Part shown: positions 9,101 to 17,154 of the stretch, in pieces | Numbering within the stretch: position 1 is the first letter of the stretch | How the letters are laid out: each line of letters begins with the position of its first letter | DNA from: Planctomycetaceae bacterium | GTDB lineage: Bacteria; Planctomycetota; Planctomycetia; Planctomycetales; Planctomycetaceae | DNA length: 64,000 nucleotides | Direction of reading: 5' to 3' | Assembly: GCA_041398825.1 (NCBI GenBank) | Contig: JAWKTX010000007.1 | Location: forward strand, 355,775-419,774 | Made by a program: the position numbers and the translations under genes | Notes under the pieces: generated by a model | Told to the model about the DNA's origin: nothing | What the model saw: the letters and a program-made list of their open reading frames with translations, nothing else | Database searches by the model: none

Positions 9101-12100
9101 ATGGAGCAATGGTGATGGACGGCGAAATCGAACTGGCGGGCTCCAGTGCGATCGCCGGATTGTTTGACGCCCTGAAGGACTCGGAAGATGAGCTCACAAA
9201 AGCAAAGGCTGACCGTGAGCGAGCTGAAAAACAGCTCGCAGAAGCCACGACCGATCAGCAACGCGCGGCCGCACGAGCCGCGATCGACGATGCCGAAACC
9301 AGAAGGACTGAGGCAGAGAACAGCCAAAGAGAAGCCCGTAGCAACCAGAAATCGGCTGGCACGAGCTTCGGGTCAGCAAAATCGCTGATCGGATTCGAAC
9401 TCGGCGAAGCGGACGGCAGTCTGCTGGGCCTTCAGGGAACTCTGTCAGTGGGACTCGGTGGAAGTTCGGGTGGAGTCGGAGCAGAAATCGGAAAAGATCT
9501 GGGTACTCTTGCAATCACGATTCCCGATGTAGCGCTCGTGTCAAACACTCTCGAAAGCGCCCGCGGAACTTTGCTGGCAACGACGAACAACTTTGTTAAC
9601 GGTTCGGAACAGGATCTCAAACGACAGATCGCTGAGATGAACATTGATCTGGGCGCGCTGACGGGAATTGGCGGTGTGACCAATTTGTCCCTCGGCCCGA
9701 TCGGTGTTGAGTTCCAGACGGTGTCCTATCTCATACGTCCGACACTCAGCGTGAACCAGACGATCTCAACCAGTCCGTACATCAAACAACTTCAGGCGAC
9801 TTTTTCACCTGGGACGAAAGTGAGCGTGAACGGCACGCAGCGAACGGCCAACGGTGGGCCGGTTACATATCTTCCCAGCGACCAGCTCGAAGTCATCCCG
9901 GCCGTCCCCGGTCAGCAGATAACGGTCACGCCGACGGCTGTTCTGGGGTCGCGGCTGTCCAACAAGATCGGATTGGATGCACAACTGAAGGGCGTCTTTG
10001 AAGCGTTATCATTCGAACTGGACTTTGCTGGGGAAACTCTGATCGATGTCGGCCCGTTATTCGAACATGAACACAACCTAGGTGGTTTTGATCTCGGGAC
10101 CATCTTCGATCGCACTTTCGACCTTCCCGATCGCACGATAACCCTCCCATCATTCGTACTGGGCACTGCGGCAAGCAACCCGGGTGTGGCGCCGGGGAAT
10201 CCGCTGTCCGCCAACCAGCCGCAAACCTTCACTCCGTCTTCGACCGGCTCTCAGGGGATCGTCTACACGTCTGCGACAATGATGCAGGAAAACGAAGTTC
10301 TGTACCGGTCACTGGACCTGCAGTTTTCCGGCAACACAGTGAATGGCATTGGCGTCCTGGAAGAGGACCTGGTTGTCGATACTTTTGACAGCAGCGGAAA
10401 TGTCAACGCGACCATTCCACTGACACCTGGTTTGCTTCTGGACATATCGCCAGGAACACATTTCCGAGTTCGCCCCTACTCCACGGACAAGCTGGTCGAC
10501 AGCACCGAAGCGATGGTAGCGCTACGGTTCACAAATCCCAGCGCAGCTGTGACGATGACGGCGACTCCCGGTGATTCTGTTTCTGTTCGCTTCACTCCAC
10601 CCGAAAATGAAATACGAACGGAAATCATCAATCGGCAGGAAGTAAACGCCAACAATGCTGCGTTTGAACAAAACACCGGCCTGGATGTTGATGGAAACGG
10701 ACTGGCCGATGCAACCAGCGATGGATTAATGCTGCTGCGATTCATCGCAGGATTGCGAGGTCAGGATCTCATTAACGGTGCCCTTGCCTCAAACGCCACG
10801 CGTACCTCCGCCGAACAAATTGAAAACTATATCGACACAGTCCTGCTGGACATCGGCAACAACCGCCTGGACGTCGACGACAATGGGCTTGTGGAACCGA
10901 CATCCGACGGCAGGCTGATTGTCCGATATCTGGCCGGCATGACTGGCGACTCGCTGATCAACGGAGCAATTGGGGCCGGTGCATCCCGTACTGCCCCCTC
11001 TGACATTTCTGCGTTTCTTCGCAATGTGACCGCCAACGTCAGCAATACAACGCAATTCGACACAACAGACCAGAACAGGAAACTGCGAGACGCAGCAGAA
11101 TCATCCGCGCCACATGATCCCAATGTCGTACCAGGATCAACGCCGTGGGCAGCGATGGAATCGACAAACGGAACTTATACCCTGGCAAGTGCCGGGGGGA
11201 TCGTTCCGGCAAAAACCTGGTTCCTGAAAGATACCGCAACATCCACGAATCGGGCTGCGTGGCAGCCACTTGGTACGGTCGTCGTCGGGGATTCAGATCG
11301 CATTCTTCCGCTCGCTACCAGTAACATGACGGACTCTGCCACGCGTGACGCCTACGCCGCGCGACTGGTTGTCGAGTCGTCCACGGCAACGTTGGGAATC
11401 GACGCGCCACTATTTCTGAAACTGCCGGACGCAGGCGGACATACAATTACGGCAATCGGAGCAACGAGGATTTCCAGAATCATGATTCCTCACGACGTGC
11501 GAGGCAATGCCAGCCACGGGGACATGATTGACGTTTTCGTTCCGGCTACCGGGAGTTGGTATACTGCGACAATGGACTCTGTTCTGGAGTTTCCAATACC
11601 CGTTCAGCAGTTCCAAATCTATCCCCGCGCACTTCCCGCACGTTCCGTCGGTTCCAATCGTGAAGTATCCGGTGACCTGGCACTTCGAATCGGCATTCTC
11701 CTTGAGAATACCTCAACCACATCTCAGGTCACAGTATCGTCGCTTGGCGGTGGCCCCGGAACAATATTGACGTCACCATCATCTGTGAACGTAACCGGGA
11801 CGTCGAACATCACAGTCTCCCGCAACGCGACAACTTATCAGGTCGCGCGCAATGGCACGGCCGTGCTGACCGGCATTGAAGGCGCGGCCATCGATGCTGT
11901 CACAATCCAGGGCAACGAAGGCGCTGCAGAAACGATCCGACTGACACTGAATACGACAGGCGGACCTGCAGCGTTGCCTCTGAGAATCAACGGAGGGGGA
12001 GAAACAGCGACGTCCGCGAGAGACATTCTGGAACTGACTGGGTCCGGCATCGTGCTCGACCTGACAGGTCAGCACGTCATCACTGGAATCGAACTTGTCG

Positions 12101-15100
12101 ATCTCAACGGCTCCGGAGGCAACACGCTGAAAGCGAATCTGAAGACGATTCAGGATAACACCGGCACCAATCGAACGCTGATCGTTCGCGGTGGAGCGGA
12201 CGATGTCGTTCAGTTCGGTTCAGAAGACTTCTTTGCCACCAGCGACGGCTGGCACATCGTTGGCACAGAGACCATCGATGGCATTGTTCATGATGTCTAT
12301 CGACTCAGCAGAACGGTCAAAGGCAGCCAGCGAACTGAAGATGCCGAAGTGAAAATTCAGCAGGGTGTCCAAGTGTCGGAATTCGCGAGTTCTTCGTTCA
12401 CGCCATCGTTGATCGCCACTTTGCCGGTCCCCGGCATGTCATCCGTCACAGGTCCCGTTCAATCGTTGGCGCCCACCGTCAACAGGATCGAACCCGGGCA
12501 AAATGCGGCATTCTCCGTTGACCTCAATTACTCGCAGGTGACTCAGTCCGCTTCGGACCCGTCGACCTTTGTGGCCCGTGTCCACTACGACTCCAGTCAG
12601 GTCAGATTCCTGCAGATGTCGTCACTCTTCAACGACGGTTTTGTAGGGCTGCAGGACGGCCCGGAAACCATCTCGGATGCCGACCCAACAACTAACCGCA
12701 CGGTCACACTCGTCTGGGCCAGCGACTCGGCTCCGTGGGCAGTCGGAAACCTGAATCGACTGCTGGGTTCGGTGAACTTTTCCACAACCGCCGGGTTTAG
12801 CGGCAGCGTCATTCGGTTGTCGGGGACCACTGCTCAGGATTATCAGTACGGCGTTTCCAGTCAGGTCACCGTGGCGATGGATCGGCCGTTTCTGCAAAGT
12901 CCAGCTGGAGCGATAGAAGACACCTTCCCTGAATTCCGATGGCATGACATACCCCTGGCCACAGGGTATGACCTGTTTGTGGAGGACCTTAGCCAGGGAC
13001 GGCTGACTGTCATTGACATTCCCGTGACTGGAACGTCGTACGTTCATTCACAGCCATTAGCAATTGGCAGGTACCGTGCGTGGACTCGGGCAACGCTGCC
13101 TGACGGGGCTAAGACCAATTGGACACCGATCAGTTTCCAGGTGAACTCGCAAGCCAGCCTGCATTCACTGGACGTATTCTCTCAGTCACTGACGCCCACG
13201 ATTTTCTGGGACGCGCTGCCGGGTGCCGTACGTTACGACATTTGGGTCGACAATACCACAACCGGAAGCACACAGGTCATCCGGGAAACAAATGTCACAG
13301 GCACTTCTTTCACCCCAACGTCAGCGCTCAGCATTGGAAATCACCGCATCTGGGTGCGTGGCATAGCTGCAGATGGATACCCCGGTCGCTGGTCGTCCGC
13401 CGTCGACACGTATGTCGGCACGCAACTAACAGCACCGGAGGCGCATACACTTAATCCGCGACCGACGTTCACTTGGACATCGGTGCCAGGTGCAACGTCG
13501 TTTCAGTTGTGGGTTCAGGCAGGCAGGACTGTGGCATTGAACGTATCGGGACTGACACAAACTTCGTTCACTCCGACTCAGGATCTGCCGAAAGGAGATT
13601 ACACGTGGTGGGTGCGACCTTTCCTGGCAAACGGTAAGGCAACGCCCTGGAGTCAAAGTCGAAACGTTGGAATTGTCGACCGCCCCCTGATCTTCAGTCC
13701 GCATGCGCTAACGCTCGACTCCACTCCGACGTTTACCTGGAGCGCGCTCGAGACACCAAAATACGAGCTGTGGGTGAATCGAATCGGTGGACCTCAGCGA
13801 GTCATTCATCAAACATCACTCACCACAAACAGCTTTACACCCGGCATTCCACTGACCAATGGCAATTACCGGGCCTGGGTACGCACGATTGCCAGCGATG
13901 GAACGCCCGGCATCTGGAGCAAACCCCTGGATTTTCAAATGGACTTCCGACAGGGTCCGGTGGTTGTCGGTCCGGCTGGCATCGTGACTGATCCGACTCC
14001 GGAATTCGCGTGGCGCGCCATTGATCATGTCAACTATTACGATCTGTGGGTCAACAATCTCAGCACCGGCACACAACAAATCATACGGGTGAAAGACATC
14101 CCGCACGTCACTGGCGAATCCGAAATCTCATACCAGAGCAGAGTCAATCTGTTCCCAGGACAATATCGATGGTGGGTGCGAGCAAGGTCAGAGGATGGTT
14201 CGTTCAGCGCATGGAGCGCGCCGACCGACTTCTCTGTGCCTGTGCCAGTAGTTTCCGGCCCGGCCGGTACAATTACGGACGCATTTCCTGTGTTTCAATG
14301 GGATGGTGCCGATCAATTCGCAACCTACGAACTTTGGGTTAACAACATTTCGTCCGGCACGTCTCGTATCCTGAACGTAACCGGCATCAGCGGCAGGTCG
14401 TATCAATCCGCCCTGCCGCTCGAAGTTGGCAGCTTTCGCTTTTGGGTGCGGGGATTCGATGCAGCTGGAAACTCTTCTCAGTGGAGCAGTCCGGGGACCT
14501 TCACGAATGACTTTGCCGACTCATCCGCACCCGCCCTGTTGACACCTGCCGGAAACTCGTCCAGCGCCAGTCCAACATTCACATGGACAGCTGTTTCTGA
14601 CTCGATTCGCTACGAATTACTCGTGAAACTCCTCAACAGCAGCGATCAACCAACTGTCATTCATTTCGACAAGGGCAGATCCACATCTTTCACCGATGCG
14701 ACAGCGCTGGCTGCAAATCAATCTTATCGCTGGTGGATTCGCAGCATCGGTCCAAACAATGTGCCAGGTGCCTGGAGTCAGCCCATGAACTTCAGAATTG
14801 TTGCCGACAGTCGGGAAAAAAAGGGCCTGCCTGGACTATCCCCCACAATTGAGTTGCAGCACGAATTGACCATGTTTGCTGTGTCGCATGCGCCAGCCCT
14901 CCCCAGTGCAGAATCTTCACCAGAATCAGCAGCCGTTCCACTCTGCAACGACACTGCAGCCAGCGGTGAGTCTCTTCCCGAACAGGAACCTGAGGTCAGT
15001 GGTCCGCCGGAGGTAACGTTGATTGATCAGGTCATGCAATTATGGTCGGGTGATTATGGTCTTCCAATCGACGAGATGCAGTCGGACGATTCGCCAATCA

Positions 15101-15123
15101 TGAATTCACCGCAATCCGTCTGA
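6118..15123 (+). CDS. Giant secreted beta-helix / dockerin-like / cohesin-like / Fn3-like repeat protein
   Basis: About 3001 residues. The basic N-terminus runs into SELRLLLSSV, resembling the LEPRxLLS-type segment near the start of planctomycete secreted proteins. Then, by nucleotide position: a TLREAL (CSLREA-like) motif near 7010; a parallel beta-helix at about 7200-8500 with repeated GGAIYNAG / GGAIxN turns; a beta-rich section; a charged coiled coil at about 9165-9360; paired calcium-loop (dockerin/EF-hand) repeats at 10680-11030 (DVDGNGLADATSDGLMLLRFIAG and DVDDNGLVEPTSDGRLIVRYLAG); a cohesin-like domain at about 12480-12880; and seven tandem roughly 90-residue Fn3-like repeats at 12886-14805 (PTFTW...YELWVN...GxYRxWVR...W). 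No membrane anchor or sorting signal is evident at the C-terminus. Likely an extracellular adhesion or matrix protein. An in-frame TTG at 6022 and ATG at 6076 are alternative starts. Confidence 0.85.
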   Translation: MLLHRFLSRMKPSQHLSRTRNQRRRTRTRSELAGTALAGTTEVSELRLLLSSVPVDLSPWFNTDGIANRSAGVDDLGSGNGVDASGGLLVTDSYAFNQSPDGNGLPDNGLIPANTHHPEIQLAYRNSNNGNNLLRMDNPSGTSSVTIDVPDGRYFQLDLAGFATEGSSPLVVALDYATGSTTFLQTTARDWFDEVTDGVVDQNAVQYNLINGMDRYDGFINSQFQNANDPALFGFRFSVDPARTLTSVHVEFEKSDDAHTFNLLGMTLQEIPTGDTLVVDSTEDGIDGKIGPGQMTLREALLYADLRPGHDTIVFAPPEFDANGFISYRPESGPFVIQSDVTIIGNGRSKTLISGFGGLHSLFQIGTEGVAAQQVHVTMQGLTLRNNSAPVRGGGIQNFGTTILKDVALTDLYAYDPVITVPKGGAIYNDGDLTLSNVTMEHNSVSSAYNSLIKSRGYGGAIYNAGQVTIELDSILRKNEARFGGAIYNAGNSLLIVRDSYLGENTAHQSGGAVSAASGSSVQIKRTRIVDNRATNEATATSIPYVSAGAIALKGASLEIDESLVQGNHAEGDAVSATGVIAVGGAIDNEDGSITINRSTFSSNNADTHNRDGNAPFAYGGAIRNSSTSAGTSTLTIRNSTFAYNGANSFLGTDEFGGGVFNADSSILNVFDSTFYENAAGQGGVGTNIWNGGQASISNTILKSDGVNVANRNNGTIAGQYSAFTSPADGFNNGQSGNILVPPNFTLGPLQDNGGSVPTMAPLPDSVTIDNGMSSRFTDQRNLPVQAQNSGGSGIHDIGAVEVQEILASGWDAAITGQSQFGSGDAAVFGFGFDDGQPDSNGDGRSDLSGVQKAPEFLGFNFNPDRFTVGGIEEGLLGDRYGAELTADVDGRFGLEYGFYANAGSVDISQSGQFGFGVQTAADGSSYSLVPSFSFEEGSLYAISPRFGAYADLVLEFNADLSAEAAFVFSASGSTNFGFDKKIPLISINRPSLINGAMVMDGEIELAGSSAIAGLFDALKDSEDELTKAKADRERAEKQLAEATTDQQRAAARAAIDDAETRRTEAENSQREARSNQKSAGTSFGSAKSLIGFELGEADGSLLGLQGTLSVGLGGSSGGVGAEIGKDLGTLAITIPDVALVSNTLESARGTLLATTNNFVNGSEQDLKRQIAEMNIDLGALTGIGGVTNLSLGPIGVEFQTVSYLIRPTLSVNQTISTSPYIKQLQATFSPGTKVSVNGTQRTANGGPVTYLPSDQLEVIPAVPGQQITVTPTAVLGSRLSNKIGLDAQLKGVFEALSFELDFAGETLIDVGPLFEHEHNLGGFDLGTIFDRTFDLPDRTITLPSFVLGTAASNPGVAPGNPLSANQPQTFTPSSTGSQGIVYTSATMMQENEVLYRSLDLQFSGNTVNGIGVLEEDLVVDTFDSSGNVNATIPLTPGLLLDISPGTHFRVRPYSTDKLVDSTEAMVALRFTNPSAAVTMTATPGDSVSVRFTPPENEIRTEIINRQEVNANNAAFEQNTGLDVDGNGLADATSDGLMLLRFIAGLRGQDLINGALASNATRTSAEQIENYIDTVLLDIGNNRLDVDDNGLVEPTSDGRLIVRYLAGMTGDSLINGAIGAGASRTAPSDISAFLRNVTANVSNTTQFDTTDQNRKLRDAAESSAPHDPNVVPGSTPWAAMESTNGTYTLASAGGIVPAKTWFLKDTATSTNRAAWQPLGTVVVGDSDRILPLATSNMTDSATRDAYAARLVVESSTATLGIDAPLFLKLPDAGGHTITAIGATRISRIMIPHDVRGNASHGDMIDVFVPATGSWYTATMDSVLEFPIPVQQFQIYPRALPARSVGSNREVSGDLALRIGILLENTSTTSQVTVSSLGGGPGTILTSPSSVNVTGTSNITVSRNATTYQVARNGTAVLTGIEGAAIDAVTIQGNEGAAETIRLTLNTTGGPAALPLRINGGGETATSARDILELTGSGIVLDLTGQHVITGIELVDLNGSGGNTLKANLKTIQDNTGTNRTLIVRGGADDVVQFGSEDFFATSDGWHIVGTETIDGIVHDVYRLSRTVKGSQRTEDAEVKIQQGVQVSEFASSSFTPSLIATLPVPGMSSVTGPVQSLAPTVNRIEPGQNAAFSVDLNYSQVTQSASDPSTFVARVHYDSSQVRFLQMSSLFNDGFVGLQDGPETISDADPTTNRTVTLVWASDSAPWAVGNLNRLLGSVNFSTTAGFSGSVIRLSGTTAQDYQYGVSSQVTVAMDRPFLQSPAGAIEDTFPEFRWHDIPLATGYDLFVEDLSQGRLTVIDIPVTGTSYVHSQPLAIGRYRAWTRATLPDGAKTNWTPISFQVNSQASLHSLDVFSQSLTPTIFWDALPGAVRYDIWVDNTTTGSTQVIRETNVTGTSFTPTSALSIGNHRIWVRGIAADGYPGRWSSAVDTYVGTQLTAPEAHTLNPRPTFTWTSVPGATSFQLWVQAGRTVALNVSGLTQTSFTPTQDLPKGDYTWWVRPFLANGKATPWSQSRNVGIVDRPLIFSPHALTLDSTPTFTWSALETPKYELWVNRIGGPQRVIHQTSLTTNSFTPGIPLTNGNYRAWVRTIASDGTPGIWSKPLDFQMDFRQGPVVVGPAGIVTDPTPEFAWRAIDHVNYYDLWVNNLSTGTQQIIRVKDIPHVTGESEISYQSRVNLFPGQYRWWVRARSEDGSFSAWSAPTDFSVPVPVVSGPAGTITDAFPVFQWDGADQFATYELWVNNISSGTSRILNVTGISGRSYQSALPLEVGSFRFWVRGFDAAGNSSQWSSPGTFTNDFADSSAPALLTPAGNSSSASPTFTWTAVSDSIRYELLVKLLNSSDQPTVIHFDKGRSTSFTDATALAANQSYRWWIRSIGPNNVPGAWSQPMNFRIVADSREKKGLPGLSPTIELQHELTMFAVSHAPALPSAESSPESAAVPLCNDTAASGESLPEQEPEVSGPPEVTLIDQVMQLWSGDYGLPIDEMQSDDSPIMNSPQSV

Positions 15124-15152
15124 CCAAAAGGCCTCGAACATCGCTGCGGGCT

Positions 15153-15518
15153 CTATGAGCGAAGTTCGATTGGCAACTGGTCGATTTTCGCAGCCAGAAC
15201 GAAATCGTTGAGTGAAAGTCCGCCGATCGCATGTGTCCAGATTTCGATCGATAGGTTGCGGTATCCAGCCAGGTGAATATCGGGATGATGCCCTTCTTCC
15301 TCTGCCAGCTGAGCGACCTCGTTCAGGAACCGCATCCCCGCAGCGAAGTTCTTAACAACCCACGATTTGCTGATGCGGTCAGGCTTTGCATGGGTCGTCC
15401 ATCCGCTGATCATCGCCAGCTGCGGACTAATCTCCGAAGGAGTGAGTTTTGGGATTCCGCCTTCGCATGGAACGCATTTTAAAGCTCGAAGTTGATCAAT
15501 GTCACATGGCTGCTGCAT
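15153..15518 (-). CDS. Pterin-4a-carbinolamine dehydratase
   Basis: 121 residues, normal length. Dehydrates 4a-hydroxytetrahydrobiopterin to quinonoid dihydropterin, regenerating the cofactor of aromatic amino acid hydroxylases; in bacteria without such a hydroxylase it may serve other pterin chemistry. The signature EEEGHHPDI places catalytic His77, His78 and Asp80, followed by NLSIEIWTHAIGGLSLNDFVLAAKID (His96 is the third active-site histidine). The N-terminus (LTPSEI...GW) matches the family. It is last in a minus-strand run after thymidine phosphorylase, with a gap of about 150 bases, so cotranscription is possible but not shown. Confidence 0.92.
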   Translation of the reverse strand: MQQPCDIDQLRALKCVPCEGGIPKLTPSEISPQLAMISGWTTHAKPDRISKSWVVKNFAAGMRFLNEVAQLAEEEGHHPDIHLAGYRNLSIEIWTHAIGGLSLNDFVLAAKIDQLPIELRS

Positions 15519-15671
15519 GATGTCTCTGCTTTGCTGTGGATTGCTTGAAGAATCGGGACAGAACAGGCGGGTGCTTCGTGATAAGCTGTCTGCGGGCTGG
15601 TTCGAATTCCTGCGGATTTGCCTGCAAACGAAGCCACTGATCAGGATGATACGAAACAGCGAAACAACCCA

Positions 15672-16949
15672 CTAACGTGCAATACGTTCGATAATCAGGG
15701 GAATCGGTTTGGCAACGTCGGTGATGGTGATTGCGGATAAGACCTGATCGTGAACACGACCGGGTTCTGTGGAAAACAAACGTACCAAAGGTTGATCTAC
15801 TGAAACAGGATCACCGATTCGGACCAGCATCTCAAGTCCCACGGAGTGGTCGATTGCATCGCCCATTTTCTTTCGGCCGCCACCCATCGCGATGATGGCC
15901 AGACCAAGTTTTTCTGCATCGATCTCAGAAACGACGCCGTCACGTTGGCTAACAACATCGGACGCCGGGGCGACACTCAGAATGACATCCGGGTTGCCTC
16001 CCTGTGCAACGACCATCTGGCAATACTTTTTCAGAGCCGATCCGTCGGCCAGCCGGGCTTCCAGCCTGCTGCGAGCCTCAGCTTCATCCTTAGCGATGCC
16101 TGTATCGATAAGCAGCTCGATTCCAAGCCGAATCGACAGTTCCCGTGTATCCTGGGGACCCTTATTCCGCAGAACCTCGAGACATTCCATGACTTCAACA
16201 GCGTTACCACACATGCGTCCCAAAGGCTGATTCATATCCGTCAGGAGAGCTGTAGTCCGAACACCCATACGATGGCCCGTTTCAACCAGTGACCTGGCAA
16301 GTTGAGAGGCCTGTTCCTGAGTCTTCATGAACGCACCCGTACCAAATTTTACATCCAGTACCAAAGCGTTGGTCGATTCCGCAAGTTTCTTGCTCATGAT
16401 GCTCGCCGTGATGAGCGGAATCGAAGGAACTGTGGCCGTGACATCTCGGAGTGCGTAGAGCCTGCGGTCTGCCGGTGCGAGTTCTGCAGAGGCGCCTGTG
16501 ATGACGCAGCCGACCTCCTGCGTAATCTGAGTTATCTCGTCCAGCGTCAGATGAGTGCGAAAGCCCGGTATGGCTTCCAGCTTGTCGAGCGTTCCGCCTG
16601 TTGGTCCAAGACCGCGGCCGGACAGCATTGGTATTTGCACACCACATTCGGCCAGCAGTGGGGCAAGGATGATCGACGTCTTGTCTCCGATGCCACCCGT
16701 TGAGTGCTTATCCCCCCGCGGTATCCCATCATCGGGCCACTGAAGACGCGTGCCTGTGTTCAGCATTTCGAGTGTCAGAGTCGCCGTTTCACGGTCCGTC
16801 ATACCGTTCAGGTAGATGGCCATCGCCATCGCTGACATCTGGTAGTCGGGGATGTCACCTCCTGCAAATCCCTGAATAAAGAAAGCGATCTCTCGATCTG
16901 ACAACTCGTGTTTATCGCGCTTCGCGGCAATTAATGAGGCTGGCAGCAA
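15672..16949 (-). CDS. deoA: Thymidine / pyrimidine-nucleoside phosphorylase
   Basis: 425 residues, the usual length. Cytoplasmic phosphorolysis of thymidine, deoxyuridine or (in the Pdp type) also uridine to the base and (deoxy)ribose-1-phosphate in nucleoside salvage. The N-terminus LIAAKRDKHELSDREIAFFIQGF is typical. The phosphate loop KHSTGGIGDK lies at 81-90 and the family signature SGRGLGPTGGTLDKLE at 110-125. The C-terminal part (DAIDHSVGLEMLVRIGDPV...LVRLFS) is the alpha/beta domain of the family. Sequence reading does not separate DeoA from Pdp. The neighbouring upstream frame is a 42-residue ORF 77 bases away. Confidence 0.93.
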   Translation of the reverse strand: MLPASLIAAKRDKHELSDREIAFFIQGFAGGDIPDYQMSAMAMAIYLNGMTDRETATLTLEMLNTGTRLQWPDDGIPRGDKHSTGGIGDKTSIILAPLLAECGVQIPMLSGRGLGPTGGTLDKLEAIPGFRTHLTLDEITQITQEVGCVITGASAELAPADRRLYALRDVTATVPSIPLITASIMSKKLAESTNALVLDVKFGTGAFMKTQEQASQLARSLVETGHRMGVRTTALLTDMNQPLGRMCGNAVEVMECLEVLRNKGPQDTRELSIRLGIELLIDTGIAKDEAEARSRLEARLADGSALKKYCQMVVAQGGNPDVILSVAPASDVVSQRDGVVSEIDAEKLGLAIIAMGGGRKKMGDAIDHSVGLEMLVRIGDPVSVDQPLVRLFSTEPGRVHDQVLSAITITDVAKPIPLIIERIAR

Positions 16950-17025
16950 TGGGAGTTTCCGTCAAGAGAACGGTGAATCAGGACTCTGACAAATGGTCCT
17001 CGATCATGGATCAGATCGTTCAGAA

Positions 17026-17154
17026 TCAGTTGGCAGGGACCGTGTTGATATCTGCGGGACGAAACCGAATTCTGTTGCCAAACGCGCTGAAGTCCAGCAT
17101 CTGGCCTTTTTGCACTTCCAGTCGCATTGACTGCATCGGAATACGGTAACTCAT
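17026..17154 (-). CDS. Small 42-residue protein, translationally coupled
   Basis: The ORF begins MSYRIPMQSMRLEVQKGQML and ends with a TGA at 17026-17028. Its ATG overlaps the TGA stop of the upstream PQQ-propeller gene as ATGA (17151-17154), the classic arrangement for coupled translation and the main reason to believe it. It is basic, has no membrane segment and no cysteine, and I do not recognise a family. It sits between the propeller gene and thymidine phosphorylase on the same strand. The longer overlapping frame starting MQTIHEL is judged a shadow. Conservation in related genomes would settle it. Confidence 0.55.
   Translation of the reverse strand: MSYRIPMQSMRLEVQKGQMLDFSAFGNRIRFRPADINTVPAN

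Noticed and set aside
8356..9327. 323-codon frame opposite the giant secreted protein
   Set aside because: Antisense shadow of a repetitive coding sequence; the product is low-complexity with no family pattern.
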